From positions 1-36,863 of the forward strand of contig CALXMV010000022.1 in the NCBI GenBank assembly GCA_944389565.1: a stretch of DNA of 36,863 nt, written 5' to 3'. How positions within the stretch are numbered: the first letter of the stretch is position 1; every line of letters starts with the position of its first letter. A program made the translations under genes and the position numbers. Positions 1-7,550 of this stretch are shown here, piece after piece. The notes below the pieces were generated by a model. The model saw only the letters and a program-made list of their open reading frames with translations, did not search any database and had not been told where the DNA came from. The stretch comes from an uncultured Kiritimatiellota bacterium (GTDB lineage Bacteria; Verrucomicrobiota; Kiritimatiellia; RFP12; DVOR01).

Positions 1-65
1 CCCCCCGGGGACGCTTTCTCCACACCAATGAAGAAAACACCCACATAATACACCATCCGAATAGA

Positions 66-90
66 TAAGGGGTCTGCTCGAAAGTCGGGG
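66..90. repeat. Single copy related to the G-rich intergenic repeat
   Basis: Eleven bases (TAAGGGGTCTG, 66-76) are identical to 17795-17805 inside the G-rich repeat block at 17748-17911. Both are followed by a similar segment ending in GTCGGG. Both lie in non-coding DNA beside a promoter, so they may belong to one dispersed intergenic repeat family. The match is short and I cannot search for further copies. Confidence 0.4.
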
Positions 91-153
91 TGCCGCGATG
101 GGCATGGGAGGACTGTGGGGGGGCGCCGTTGCCATTGGTGGCGGGGGGGGGCG

Positions 154-182
154 TTTCCTCTTTTCGCGAAATGTGGTATGTT
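154..182 (+). promoter_or_regulatory. Promoter of gmk (extended -10)
   Basis: A TGG-TATGTT extended -10 (TATGTT at 177-182) follows a weak -35 (TTTCCT, 154-159) with a 17-base spacer. It is the first promoter-like signal before the long plus-strand operon. A run of nine Gs (143-151) lies just upstream of the -35. Transcription would start near 189, giving gmk a leader of about 30 bases that contains the Shine-Dalgarno sequence. Confidence 0.5.
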
Positions 183-221
183 ATGGGGGTTATGGAGCCC
201 AAAGGAAGGACCAGGCGCTTG

Positions 222-815
222 ATGAAGCCGTTATTGATCGTGATGAGCGCGCCCAGCGGGGCGGGCAAGAGCACGTTGTGCGATTTGTTGCTGCAGGAGT
301 TCCCGGAGATCACCTATTCCATCTCGTGCACGACGCGCGCGCCGCGCGGGGAGGAAGAGGACGGGGTGGATTATTTCTTCCTGTCGCCGGGGGAGTTCGA
401 GCGTTGGGTGGCGGAGGGGCGGCTGCTGGAGCACGCGACGGTGCACGGGAACCGGTACGGCACGCCGGCGGGGCCGGTGCGGGAGGCCTTCGCGGAAGGG
501 CAGAGCGTGCTGATGGACATCGACGTGGTGGGGGCGGCCGCGGTGCGGCGGTACGTGGAGGCCCTACCGGCGGGGGATCCGCTGCGGGAGGGATTCGTGG
601 ACATTTTCATCGAGCCGCCGAGCGTGGCGGAGCTGCGGCGCCGCCTGGAAGGGCGCGGGGAGGATTCGCCCGAGAGCATCGAGACGCGCCTGAAGAACGC
701 GGAGGGCGAATTGGCGCGGGCGCATGAGTTCGCCTATCGCGTGGTGAACGACGATCTGCGGATGGCCTACAACCGTCTGCGGGACATCCTGTTGGTGAAG
801 GGGGGCGAGCTGTGA
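222..815 (+). CDS. gmk: Guanylate kinase
   Basis: Guanylate kinase phosphorylates GMP to GDP with ATP in the cytoplasm. The 197-residue product has the P-loop SAPSGAGKST at residues 9-18 and the GMP-binding block SCTTRAPRGEEEDGVDYFF at about 35-53; its length is normal for the family. The reading frame stays open upstream to 90, but I chose the ATG at 222 because AAGGAAGGA (202-210) stands at a suitable distance and the encoded protein then begins right at the core fold. An ATG at 192 (adding MEPKGRTRRL) lies about nine bases after the -10 and could be a leaderless alternative. First gene of a long operon; it overlaps coaC by four bases (GTGA). Confidence 0.95.
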   Translation: MKPLLIVMSAPSGAGKSTLCDLLLQEFPEITYSISCTTRAPRGEEEDGVDYFFLSPGEFERWVAEGRLLEHATVHGNRYGTPAGPVREAFAEGQSVLMDIDVVGAAAVRRYVEALPAGDPLREGFVDIFIEPPSVAELRRRLEGRGEDSPESIETRLKNAEGELARAHEFAYRVVNDDLRMAYNRLRDILLVKGGEL

Positions 816-1360
816 ACGTGGCGCTCGGGGTGACGGGTGCGATCGCCGCCTACAAGGTCTGCGAGCTGACGCGCCTGATGGTGCGCGAGGGATGGGCGGT
901 GCGCGTGATCCCGACGCCGCGGGCGCTGGACTTCGTGGGGGAGATCACGTGGCGCACGCTCTCGCAGCACCCGGTGGCGTCGGACGCGTTCGCGCGCGGC
1001 GAGGACTGGAAGCCGCGGCACATCGAGCTGGCCACCTGGTGCGACCTGATGGTCGTGGCGCCCTGCTCGGCGAACACGTTGGCAAAGCTGGCGCACGGCC
1101 TGGCCGACAATCTGCTGACGCAGACCGCGCTGGCGTGCACGCGCCCGCTCGTCCTGGCGCCGGCGATGAACGCGGCCATGTGGGCCCACCCGGCCACCCA
1201 GGCCAACGCGGAGACCCTGAAGGCACGCGGCGCGACCCTCCTCGACCCCGAGGCCGGCGAGCTGGCGTGCGGCGTGCGCGGCACGGGGCGCCTGCCCGAG
1301 CCGGTGGCGATGATGGAGACGTTGCGCGCGTTCGCCGCGCGCGGGGAGGACGCGCGATGA
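812..1360 (+). CDS. coaC: Phosphopantothenoylcysteine decarboxylase (CoaC, stand-alone)
   Basis: FMN-dependent enzyme of coenzyme A synthesis that decarboxylates 4'-phosphopantothenoylcysteine. The 182-residue product shows the flavoprotein start GVTGAIAAYK (6-15), the catalytic histidine in HIEL (H70), APCSANTLAKLAHGLADNL (83-101), the substrate clamp PAMNAAMW (117-124) and the ACG cysteine (C153). It matches only the N-terminal half of the usual CoaBC (Dfp) fusion; no CoaB synthetase follows, so that activity must be encoded elsewhere. It starts at GTG (812), overlapping the gmk stop, and its stop overlaps the next ATG (ATGA), which indicates translational coupling. Confidence 0.9.
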   Translation: MNVALGVTGAIAAYKVCELTRLMVREGWAVRVIPTPRALDFVGEITWRTLSQHPVASDAFARGEDWKPRHIELATWCDLMVVAPCSANTLAKLAHGLADNLLTQTALACTRPLVLAPAMNAAMWAHPATQANAETLKARGATLLDPEAGELACGVRGTGRLPEPVAMMETLRAFAARGEDAR

Positions 1361-2109
1361 AGTGTGAGCTGTGCCACGCCAACAACGCCGAGACGGTGCT
1401 TTACCGGAGGAACGCGGAGGGCAAGCGCGAGGAACTGTATGTCTGCCACGCCTGCGCGGAGCGCGAGCGCGCCTTCGAGGAGGAACGCGGCATCCAGATC
1501 ACGGCCATGCGCCTGAACGGCGGGGCCAAGCCCGCGCCGCCCGAGGAGCCGCGAAAAGGCGCGGACGAGGCGGAGGACGCCCCGCCGGCCGACGAGGCGG
1601 GCGAACCGCGGATGATGTCGGCGGCGGAGTTCTTCGGCGAGGATGAGGAGCCGCGAAAAGGCACGGACGAGGCGGAGGACGCCCCGCCGGCCGACGAGGC
1701 GGGCGAACCGCGGATGATGTCGGCGGCGGAGTTCTTCGGCGAGGATGAGGAGCCCCCGGAAGACCCGTCGGCGCGGGAGTTCCTCGGGCTCCACGCCGGC
1801 ACCCCCGACGACGCGTGCACGCGTTGCCCGGGGTGCGGGGCGACCATCGGCGACATCCGCCACGAGGGGCTCTTCCGATGCCCGCAGTGCCTCACCACCT
1901 TCCCGGAGCTGACGCGGACGCTCCTGGACGACGCGCAACAGTGCTCGGACTATCAGGGCGACCCCGCGCCCGGCACCGAGCGCCTCCGCGAGATCGAGGC
2001 GTTGGAGCGGCGCCTGGCCGAGGCCATCGACCGCGAGGATTACCTGGAGGCCAAGCGCCTGCGCGCGGAAATCCAGGCGAAAAAGGGCGAGGCCGGGCAT
2101 GACGCGTGA
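1357..2109 (+). CDS. McsA-like zinc-finger/UVR-motif protein with internal tandem repeat
   Basis: McsA proteins are zinc-binding partners and activators of the McsB arginine kinase. This 250-residue product has the expected four CxxC pairs (C3/C6, C30/C33, C157/C160, C175/C178) and a C-terminal UVR motif (about 212-243, LERRLAEAIDREDYLEAKRL). Between the two zinc modules lies an acidic, low-complexity insert that consists mostly of two almost identical 34-residue units (63-96 and 97-130), making it longer than typical McsA. It starts at ATG 1357 after GGGGAGGA (1343-1350), overlaps coaC by four bases, and runs 11 bases into the mcsB-like gene. The gene pair supports the assignment. Confidence 0.8.
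   Translation: MKCELCHANNAETVLYRRNAEGKREELYVCHACAERERAFEEERGIQITAMRLNGGAKPAPPEEPRKGADEAEDAPPADEAGEPRMMSAAEFFGEDEEPRKGTDEAEDAPPADEAGEPRMMSAAEFFGEDEEPPEDPSAREFLGLHAGTPDDACTRCPGCGATIGDIRHEGLFRCPQCLTTFPELTRTLLDDAQQCSDYQGDPAPGTERLREIEALERRLAEAIDREDYLEAKRLRAEIQAKKGEAGHDA
1543..1746 (+). repeat. Two-copy 102-base tandem repeat inside the mcsA-like gene
   Basis: Bases 1543-1644 and 1645-1746 are identical except for one substitution (GCG to ACG in the seventh codon of the unit). The unit is 34 codons, so the frame is kept. The encoded unit begins EEPRKG and ends AAEFFGED; the next residues (EEP) begin a third copy that then diverges. The near identity, including third codon positions, points to a recent duplication. 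Confidence 0.95.
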
Positions 2110-3193
2110 CACCCAGGTGACCGAGGCCAACCTGCGCCTCTTCTGCCTGAAGACGCAGATCGCCTTCGTGCGCAACGTGTCGGGCCCGCCCTTCCCCGCG
2201 GCCCTGCGCAACCGGGCCCGCCAAATCCTCGGCGAGCAGATCGCGGGGGATCTGCGCACGCTCCTCGGCGCACAGGACGTGACGAACGACGACGACCTGG
2301 CCGCGTACGGCGCGGCCTATCACGGGCTGACGCCCCGCGAGGAACGCCGGGTCGGGTACCGCCTCCTCCGCGTCGACCGCACCCCGCTGGGCACGCCGGT
2401 CTGGTGCGAGCTCATGGGCGCGAACCATTGCACCTTCTCCGTCTGCGACACGTCGCTCGACTTCGAGGCGCGCACGGAGGCGCTACGGCTCCTGGTGGAC
2501 GGATTGGCCAAGCCCCTGCGCTTCGTCTACGACCGTCGCCTGGGCTACGTGACGGCCCAGCCCGCGCTGATGGGGACGGGCTTCCGCATCCGCAGCTGGA
2601 TGCACCTGGCCGGGCTCTCGCACTTCGGTTACCTCACCGAGCTGTGCAACGCGGCCGAGGCGATGCGCGCGCTCGCCGAGCCTTACCGCCCCGAGGACGC
2701 GCCGCCCGGCAACCTCATGATCCTCTTCAACCGTTTCTCCATGGACGCCCGGGCGCAGACCCTGGCCGGGCATTTCAAGGCCTTCCTCATGCGCGTGGCC
2801 GAACAGGAGACCGAGGCCCGTTGGCGCCTCCTGCACGATGAGCCGTTCGTCTTCGTGGACATCCTTAAACGCGCCAAGGCCATCCTCAAAAACGCCTCCC
2901 TCATCTCCGCGGACGAGGCGCTGGATTTGCTCTCCGACCTGCGCCTGGGGCTCACCTGCGGCGCGGCGACGCTCCGCAAGGCCGACCCGCTCGCCCCGCA
3001 TTGGTTCGACGACGCCACCGACGCGGCCTTCTATCCGCGGCAGGGGCGGGCCCTCCGCCGCACGGTCTCCCTGCCGCACGACGTGGCGACCTTCCGCCCG
3101 TGGCGCAACGACGCGCTCCGCGCCCAGTGGCTCCGCCCGCTCGCGGCCTTCGCCATCGACCGCGACCTCATCGAAAGGGCCGACTCGCAATGA
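2099..3193 (+). CDS. McsB-like guanido-kinase homologue with degenerate active site
   Basis: The 364-residue product aligns by eye with the McsB protein-arginine kinase: RNVSGPPFP (25-33), LGYVTAQPALMGTGFR (148-163), GNLMILFNRFSMDARAQTL (204-222) and LISADEALDLLSDLRLG (268-284). Catalytic elements are eroded. The usual SSRxR ATP-binding segment reads KTQIA (18-22), the NEEDH motif with its catalytic glutamate reads MGANH (106-110), and the RGxxGE loop reads RPEDAP (197-202). A trace of the phosphoarginine-binding RDxxRA motif remains as NDALRA (337-342). It is probably a non-catalytic scaffold or a kinase with altered chemistry. It follows mcsA with an 11-base overlap and overlaps the next gene by ATGA. 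The family assignment is firm; activity is doubtful. Confidence 0.75.
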   Translation: MTRDTQVTEANLRLFCLKTQIAFVRNVSGPPFPAALRNRARQILGEQIAGDLRTLLGAQDVTNDDDLAAYGAAYHGLTPREERRVGYRLLRVDRTPLGTPVWCELMGANHCTFSVCDTSLDFEARTEALRLLVDGLAKPLRFVYDRRLGYVTAQPALMGTGFRIRSWMHLAGLSHFGYLTELCNAAEAMRALAEPYRPEDAPPGNLMILFNRFSMDARAQTLAGHFKAFLMRVAEQETEARWRLLHDEPFVFVDILKRAKAILKNASLISADEALDLLSDLRLGLTCGAATLRKADPLAPHWFDDATDAAFYPRQGRALRRTVSLPHDVATFRPWRNDALRAQWLRPLAAFAIDRDLIERADSQ

Positions 3194-3972
3194 AACGCCT
3201 CTGCCTGACACTCCTGGCGCTCGCCCTCGCGGGCACGCTCGCCGCCAAGGATGCCACCGAGGGGCTGACGCCCCGGCAAATCCTCATCCAGGCGCGCGCC
3301 ATGTTCCCGCAGGAGCGGCTGACCGTCCGCGGCGCGCTCGTCACCGCCAAGGCCCGCGGGCTGGAAGAGACCGCCCGCCCCTACACACTGACGCTCGACT
3401 GGGCCGGCGGCACGCCCAAGGCCGATTGCGCGCTCTTCCGGGAAGAGGGGGAGGCCACGCCCATCCTGCGTGCCGAGCTCGCCCGCCGCGACGGCACGCC
3501 CACCCTCGCGCTCATCGGCGCCGACGGCACGCGCTCCGAGGGCATCCGCCTGAACACGCCCATCGGCGAGAGCGACCTCACCTGGATGGACTTGGCGTTC
3601 GACTATCTGTGGTGGCCGGAGGTGCGGTGCCTCGACGAAGCCGAGCTGGAGGCCCGGGCGATCCCCTCCCGCCAGAACAGCCGCGCGTGCGTGGTGCTGG
3701 AGGCCACGCCCCCCACCCCGATCCCGGGGCTCGACGCCGTTCGGATCTGGGTGGACCGGGCGACGGGCAACCTGTTGCAGACCGAGCAGATCGACGCGCG
3801 GGGGGAGACGCTCCGCCAGATGTACGTCCAGCGGCTCGGGCGCGAGAAGGGGCGCTGGGTGCCCCGGGAGTTCCGCGTCCGCCGGGCCGGGCAGGATCGC
3901 GTGACCAAGCTGACAGTCCGCGCCATCGCGTCGGATTCGTTCACGACGGAGGGGGACGGCGATGGCGAATGA
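3190..3972 (+). CDS. LolA-like periplasmic outer-membrane lipoprotein-sorting family protein
   Basis: The 260-residue product has a Sec signal peptide (MKRLCLTLLALALAGTLAA) and no lipobox cysteine. The mature part resembles the LolA-like outer-membrane lipoprotein-sorting proteins of PVC and Bacteroidetes genomes, with the family's SDLTWMDLAFDYLWWPEV stretch (about 121-138) and a following region of alternating strands (DAVRIWVDRATGNLLQTEQI) typical of the half-barrel fold. A role in carrying lipids or lipoproteins through the periplasm is inferred from the family. It overlaps the mcsB-like stop by four bases and runs 11 bases into the permease gene. The longer open frame from 3001 is rejected because it lacks the signal peptide. 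Confidence 0.65.
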   Translation: MKRLCLTLLALALAGTLAAKDATEGLTPRQILIQARAMFPQERLTVRGALVTAKARGLEETARPYTLTLDWAGGTPKADCALFREEGEATPILRAELARRDGTPTLALIGADGTRSEGIRLNTPIGESDLTWMDLAFDYLWWPEVRCLDEAELEARAIPSRQNSRACVVLEATPPTPIPGLDAVRIWVDRATGNLLQTEQIDARGETLRQMYVQRLGREKGRWVPREFRVRRAGQDRVTKLTVRAIASDSFTTEGDGDGE

Positions 3973-5140
3973 GCGACCCGCCGAGCCGCGGTTGCGTCTG
4001 AGCGAGACGCAGAACCGCATCATCGCCACGTCGCTGACGGCGCTGTGCGCGGCGACGCTGGCGGTCTGCTTCATCGCGTTGGTGTGGCTGCTCCTGCGCG
4101 GGCTGGGCTTTTTCCTGCACATCGTCGGGCCGCTGATCGTGGCGTTCTTCCTCAGTCTGCTCACGCGGCCGTGGTACACGCGGCTGAAAGGGTGGTTCCG
4201 CGGGCGGAACCTTCCTGCGATGGTGGTCTTCGCCCTGTCCATCCTCATCCCGTTGGCGTTGCTGGGCTGGTTCTTCGGGGCCTTCTTCTACGAGCAGGGG
4301 GTGAATCTGACCCACGCCCTCCCGGCGATTACCGAGCAACTCCGCCACACCCTCACCGAGCGCTTCCCGGAGGCCAAGGACCTGGTCCAGACGTTCGTGC
4401 CGAGCCTGAAGGACGTGCTCGCCGCGGACGGCTCGCTCTCGCTCGCGAAGCTGGGGGACCTGTTGGGCGGGATGGCCGGCACGGGGATGCACATGGGCGG
4501 GGTCGTCTTCTCCGCCGGCTCCACCGCGCTGCTTTGGCTGATGACCTTCTTTTATTGGGCCGTTTTCATGATGCAGGAGCCGCTGACGGGCGAGGGCTTC
4601 GCCGCGCGCCTCCCCTTCCTGAACGAGGCCGGGCGGGTCGCCGTGGCGCGGTATTACCACAACTTCACCGACATCATCGTCTCGTACTTCCGCGGGCAGT
4701 TCATCGACGTCACCCTGCAAGGGTGCCTCTACGGCGCGGGTTTCCAGATCCTCGGCCTGCCGAACGGCTTCCTCATCGGGTTCGTCCTGGGACTGATGAA
4801 CCTGGTGCCCTATCTGGGGGCGACGCTCGGCCTCTGCGTGGCGCTGCCCGTGGCCTTCTTCCACGGCGGGTTCCTCTACACCTGCGCCATCTTCGCGGTC
4901 TACTGCTGCGTGCAATGCTTTGACGGCTACATCATGCAACCTTACATCCAAGGCGACCGCATGAAACTCTCGGCCTGGCAGATCGTCTTCGCGTTGCTGT
5001 TCTGGACGCAGCTCGGCGGGTTCCTGGGGCTTCTCCTGGCCATCCCGCTGACGGCGTTCGTCAAGGCCTCGTGGGGGGAGTGGCGCGCCTCCTCGGAACG
5101 GTTCGTCGGCGCCGAGACGCCCACGGAGAAAACCGCATGA
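3962..5140 (+). CDS. AI-2E family transporter (PF01594 type permease)
   Basis: Integral membrane protein of 392 residues. Hydrophobic segments fall near 22-47, 50-67, 84-106, 178-203 and in a cluster in the last 140 residues, with a soluble region between about 108 and 165. The C-terminal signatures GFLIGFVLGLMNLVPYLGATLG and QLGGFLGLLLAIPLTAFVKA are characteristic of this family. Members have been linked to quorum-signal export or Na+/H+ exchange, but the substrate cannot be told from sequence. The ATG at 3962 follows GGAGGGGGAC and overlaps the LolA-like gene by 11 bases; the stop overlaps the next start (ATGA). Confidence 0.85.
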   Translation: MANERPAEPRLRLSETQNRIIATSLTALCAATLAVCFIALVWLLLRGLGFFLHIVGPLIVAFFLSLLTRPWYTRLKGWFRGRNLPAMVVFALSILIPLALLGWFFGAFFYEQGVNLTHALPAITEQLRHTLTERFPEAKDLVQTFVPSLKDVLAADGSLSLAKLGDLLGGMAGTGMHMGGVVFSAGSTALLWLMTFFYWAVFMMQEPLTGEGFAARLPFLNEAGRVAVARYYHNFTDIIVSYFRGQFIDVTLQGCLYGAGFQILGLPNGFLIGFVLGLMNLVPYLGATLGLCVALPVAFFHGGFLYTCAIFAVYCCVQCFDGYIMQPYIQGDRMKLSAWQIVFALLFWTQLGGFLGLLLAIPLTAFVKASWGEWRASSERFVGAETPTEKTA

Positions 5141-5700
5141 ACGACCTCGCCCTCGCACGTCTGCTCGTCGCCGCGCTGACGGTCGCGCTCGCCGCGCTCG
5201 CCGCGTTGCTCCTCGCCCCGTTCGGCGGACGGGCGCTCCGCGCCCTCCCCCGGGCCGACCGCCTCGGCGGGGTGCTCGCCGCGCTCTGCTGGGCGTGGGT
5301 CGCCACCCAGCTCGTCCGCCACCCCATCGACTTCCTGGCCTTCCTGACGCCCACGCGGACGATCGTCGGCGCCGCGGTCTGCCTGGCGCTCACCTGCGTG
5401 CTCCTGCGCAACCTGATTTGCGCGCGCGCCATCGGCGGCCTGATGATGCTGTGGCCGATGCCCGTCATCCTGGCCGTGCGCGACCAGGTGACGGATTGGC
5501 GGCTCGTGCCCGTGCTGATCGGTTACGTCAGCCTGGTCATCGGCATGATCGTGGTCTTCTACCCATGGGTCTTCCGCGTGGCGTGCGACCGTCTGGCGGA
5601 GCGCGCGTTGCTGCGCAAAGGGTTGGCGGCGCTCTGCGCGGTGGGCGCGGTGGGGACCTGCTGCACGCTGTTCGCGCTCGGGAAGGTGGTGGGCGAATGA
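5137..5700 (+). CDS. Unrecognised polytopic membrane protein
   Basis: The 187-residue product is almost entirely hydrophobic, with about six candidate membrane segments (roughly 7-28, 42-58, 66-90, 94-110, 121-143, 158-180) joined by short arginine-rich loops. I do not recognise a family. The start at ATG 5137 is fixed by the ATGA overlap with the permease stop; the longer frame from 5071 would run deep into that gene. It is coupled by ATGA to the LptF/G-type permease, so an envelope role beside lipopolysaccharide export is possible, but this rests only on position. Confidence 0.7.
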   Translation: MNDLALARLLVAALTVALAALAALLLAPFGGRALRALPRADRLGGVLAALCWAWVATQLVRHPIDFLAFLTPTRTIVGAAVCLALTCVLLRNLICARAIGGLMMLWPMPVILAVRDQVTDWRLVPVLIGYVSLVIGMIVVFYPWVFRVACDRLAERALLRKGLAALCAVGAVGTCCTLFALGKVVGE

Positions 5701-6818
5701 GTTGGATCCTCTTCCGCTATGTGTGGCGCGCCTTCGCCGTGCCGGCCGGAATCTGCCTGGCGGGGTTGGGGGCGCTGGTCCTGCTCTTCATGAGCTTCGA
5801 CCTCATCGGTGCCTGCTTCGACCCGAAGGCGGCCGTCACCTGGCGCGTGGCGTGCGACTTCCTGGGCGGCACGCTCTCGATGTACCTGGAGTGGCTCCTC
5901 CCCGCGGTCTTCCTGTTGGCCACGCTTTACACCATGTGGCAATTCTGCCGGCACAGCGAACTGGTGGCCATGCGCGCCGGCGGCATCGGCCTGGGGACGA
6001 TCGTCGCGCCGATCCTCATCACCGCGCTCATCGCCGCGGGCCTCTCCTTCGCCAACACCGAGCTCGTCAAACCCGCCGCGGCCGCGCGGGCCGCCGCCAT
6101 CCGCGATTCCGACTTCCGCCTCACCGGCCGTGAGCCCCTGAAAGGCATCGGCTTCGCCGCGCCGGAGGGCGACCACGTGTGGGTCATCGGCGCGCTCGAC
6201 CCCGCGGACCCAAGCGTCCTGAGCGACGTCCGCCTGACGCTCTTCCGTCCGGACGGCTCGAAGGACGTCGTCTACGAGGCGCCGCGTGCGCAGTGGCTCG
6301 ACGGCGCCTGGTGGTTGCTGGATGGCGTCCGCGCCACCTATTACGACGAACTCGACACGGTCATCGCGCCGCCGGAAGGGCGTCCCGCCTCCCTCACCGT
6401 CAAGCCGCTCTACGGCCTCACCGAGACCCCGCGCCAGATCCTCCTGCAGAACAGCGACGCCGCGCTCGCCTCAGCCAGCGACCGCAGACTCGCCCGCGAC
6501 CTGCTCAACCGCGTCGAGGGCGGGCTCTCCACCCGGCAGAAGCACGAGGACTCCTACGCCACGTACAACCATTACGCGGCGCCCTTCGCCATCGTCCTGG
6601 TCACGCTCTTCGCCATCCCCGCGGGCATCGCCAGCGGGCGGCAGTCGGTCTTCCGCGGCGTGCTCCTGGCCATCGGCCTCTTCCTGGCCTATTACGCGCT
6701 CACCGCGCTGGCCATGACGCTCTCCGACCACGCGGTCATCAAGCCCGCGCTGGCCGTCGCCCTCCCGCCGCTCGCCTTCGGGGTCGCGGCGCTCGCGCTC
6801 TTCCGAAAACTGCCCTAA
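5697..6818 (+). CDS. LptF/LptG-family lipopolysaccharide export permease
   Basis: The 373-residue product has the YjgP/YjgQ architecture: three N-terminal membrane helices (about 12-35, 62-82, 99-118), a periplasmic domain (about 120-280, including RDSDFRLTGREPLKGIGF), and three C-terminal helices starting near 296 (YAAPFAIVLVTLFAIPAGIA) and ending in LFRKLP. The motif HSELVAMRAGGIGLGTIVAP (86-105) is the conserved coupling-helix region that contacts the LptB ATPase. LptF and LptG cannot be separated with confidence; only one copy is in this window, so its partner and LptB lie elsewhere. ATGA overlap with the preceding membrane gene; 18 bases to the next gene. Confidence 0.85.
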   Translation: MSWILFRYVWRAFAVPAGICLAGLGALVLLFMSFDLIGACFDPKAAVTWRVACDFLGGTLSMYLEWLLPAVFLLATLYTMWQFCRHSELVAMRAGGIGLGTIVAPILITALIAAGLSFANTELVKPAAAARAAAIRDSDFRLTGREPLKGIGFAAPEGDHVWVIGALDPADPSVLSDVRLTLFRPDGSKDVVYEAPRAQWLDGAWWLLDGVRATYYDELDTVIAPPEGRPASLTVKPLYGLTETPRQILLQNSDAALASASDRRLARDLLNRVEGGLSTRQKHEDSYATYNHYAAPFAIVLVTLFAIPAGIASGRQSVFRGVLLAIGLFLAYYALTALAMTLSDHAVIKPALAVALPPLAFGVAALALFRKLP

Positions 6819-6836
6819 GGATAAGGAAAGGTTCCC

Positions 6837-7550
6837 ATGCCCACCTCACGTGCCACGATGAAAGGCGTCCCCGGGGACGCCGCCCGCCGCAGGGGTCTGC
6901 GCCGCGTGCTCCAGCCGATGGTCGCGCTGGGCGGGCTCTTCGGGCTTGGCGCGGGGCTGACGCTGGGCGGCATCGTGCCTTGGGGCGTCGGCGTGGCGGT
7001 CCTGGCCGTCGCCGCGACGTTTTTCGCGCTCTACCGCCGGCAACTGCCCGCGCTCGTGCATGGGTTCTTCAAGGGGGCGCGCGGCGAGGAGATGGTGGCC
7101 GGGGAACTCGCCCACCTGCCCGCCGACTGGACGATCCTCAACGGGCTCCTCCTGCCCGACGGCCGCGACGTCGACCACGTCGCCATCGGGCCGCAGGGGG
7201 TCTTCGTTATCGAGACGAAGCATTGGAGCGGGGAGGTCTCGCTCGTCAATGGGCAGATCCTGGCCAACGGCCGCCCCTTGGCCCATCGCTCCCCCATCGA
7301 GCAGATCCGCCTGGCCGTCGCGGCCGTCGCCCGCGCCGCCGGGCTCCCGCCCGAGTCGTTGCGTGGCGTGCTCTGCTTCGCGGGGCCGCAATTCGCCGAC
7401 GCCCCCACCCATGCCGACGAAATCCTGGTCTGCTCCCATCTGGACCTGAACGCCGCGCTCCTGTTGGGCCCGACGGTGCTGGACGCCGCCGCGCAGGCCC
7501 GCTGCGTCGCCCGGATCGGCGCGCTCACCCTCACGGAAGGTCTTCAATGA
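6837..7550 (+). CDS. Membrane-anchored NERD-domain (nuclease-related) protein
   Basis: The 237-residue product has two membrane segments (about 27-46 and 48-66) followed by a NERD domain: ARGEEMVAGELAHLP (81-95), W98-TILNGLLLP, then DVDHVAIGPQGVFVIETKHW (111-130), which carries the D...ExK arrangement (D113, E126, K128) of restriction-like nucleases. NERD proteins are presumed nucleic-acid processing enzymes, but no substrate is established. The start at 6837 follows GGAAAGG. The gene overlaps prc by ATGA. Between envelope genes, a membrane-bound nuclease-like protein is an unusual neighbour. Confidence 0.8.
   Translation: MPTSRATMKGVPGDAARRRGLRRVLQPMVALGGLFGLGAGLTLGGIVPWGVGVAVLAVAATFFALYRRQLPALVHGFFKGARGEEMVAGELAHLPADWTILNGLLLPDGRDVDHVAIGPQGVFVIETKHWSGEVSLVNGQILANGRPLAHRSPIEQIRLAVAAVARAAGLPPESLRGVLCFAGPQFADAPTHADEILVCSHLDLNAALLLGPTVLDAAAQARCVARIGALTLTEGLQ

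Noticed and set aside
6179..7546. In-frame upstream extension of prc by 456 codons
   Set aside because: It covers lptF/G and the NERD gene in another frame. The signal peptide and ribosome site place the start at 7547.
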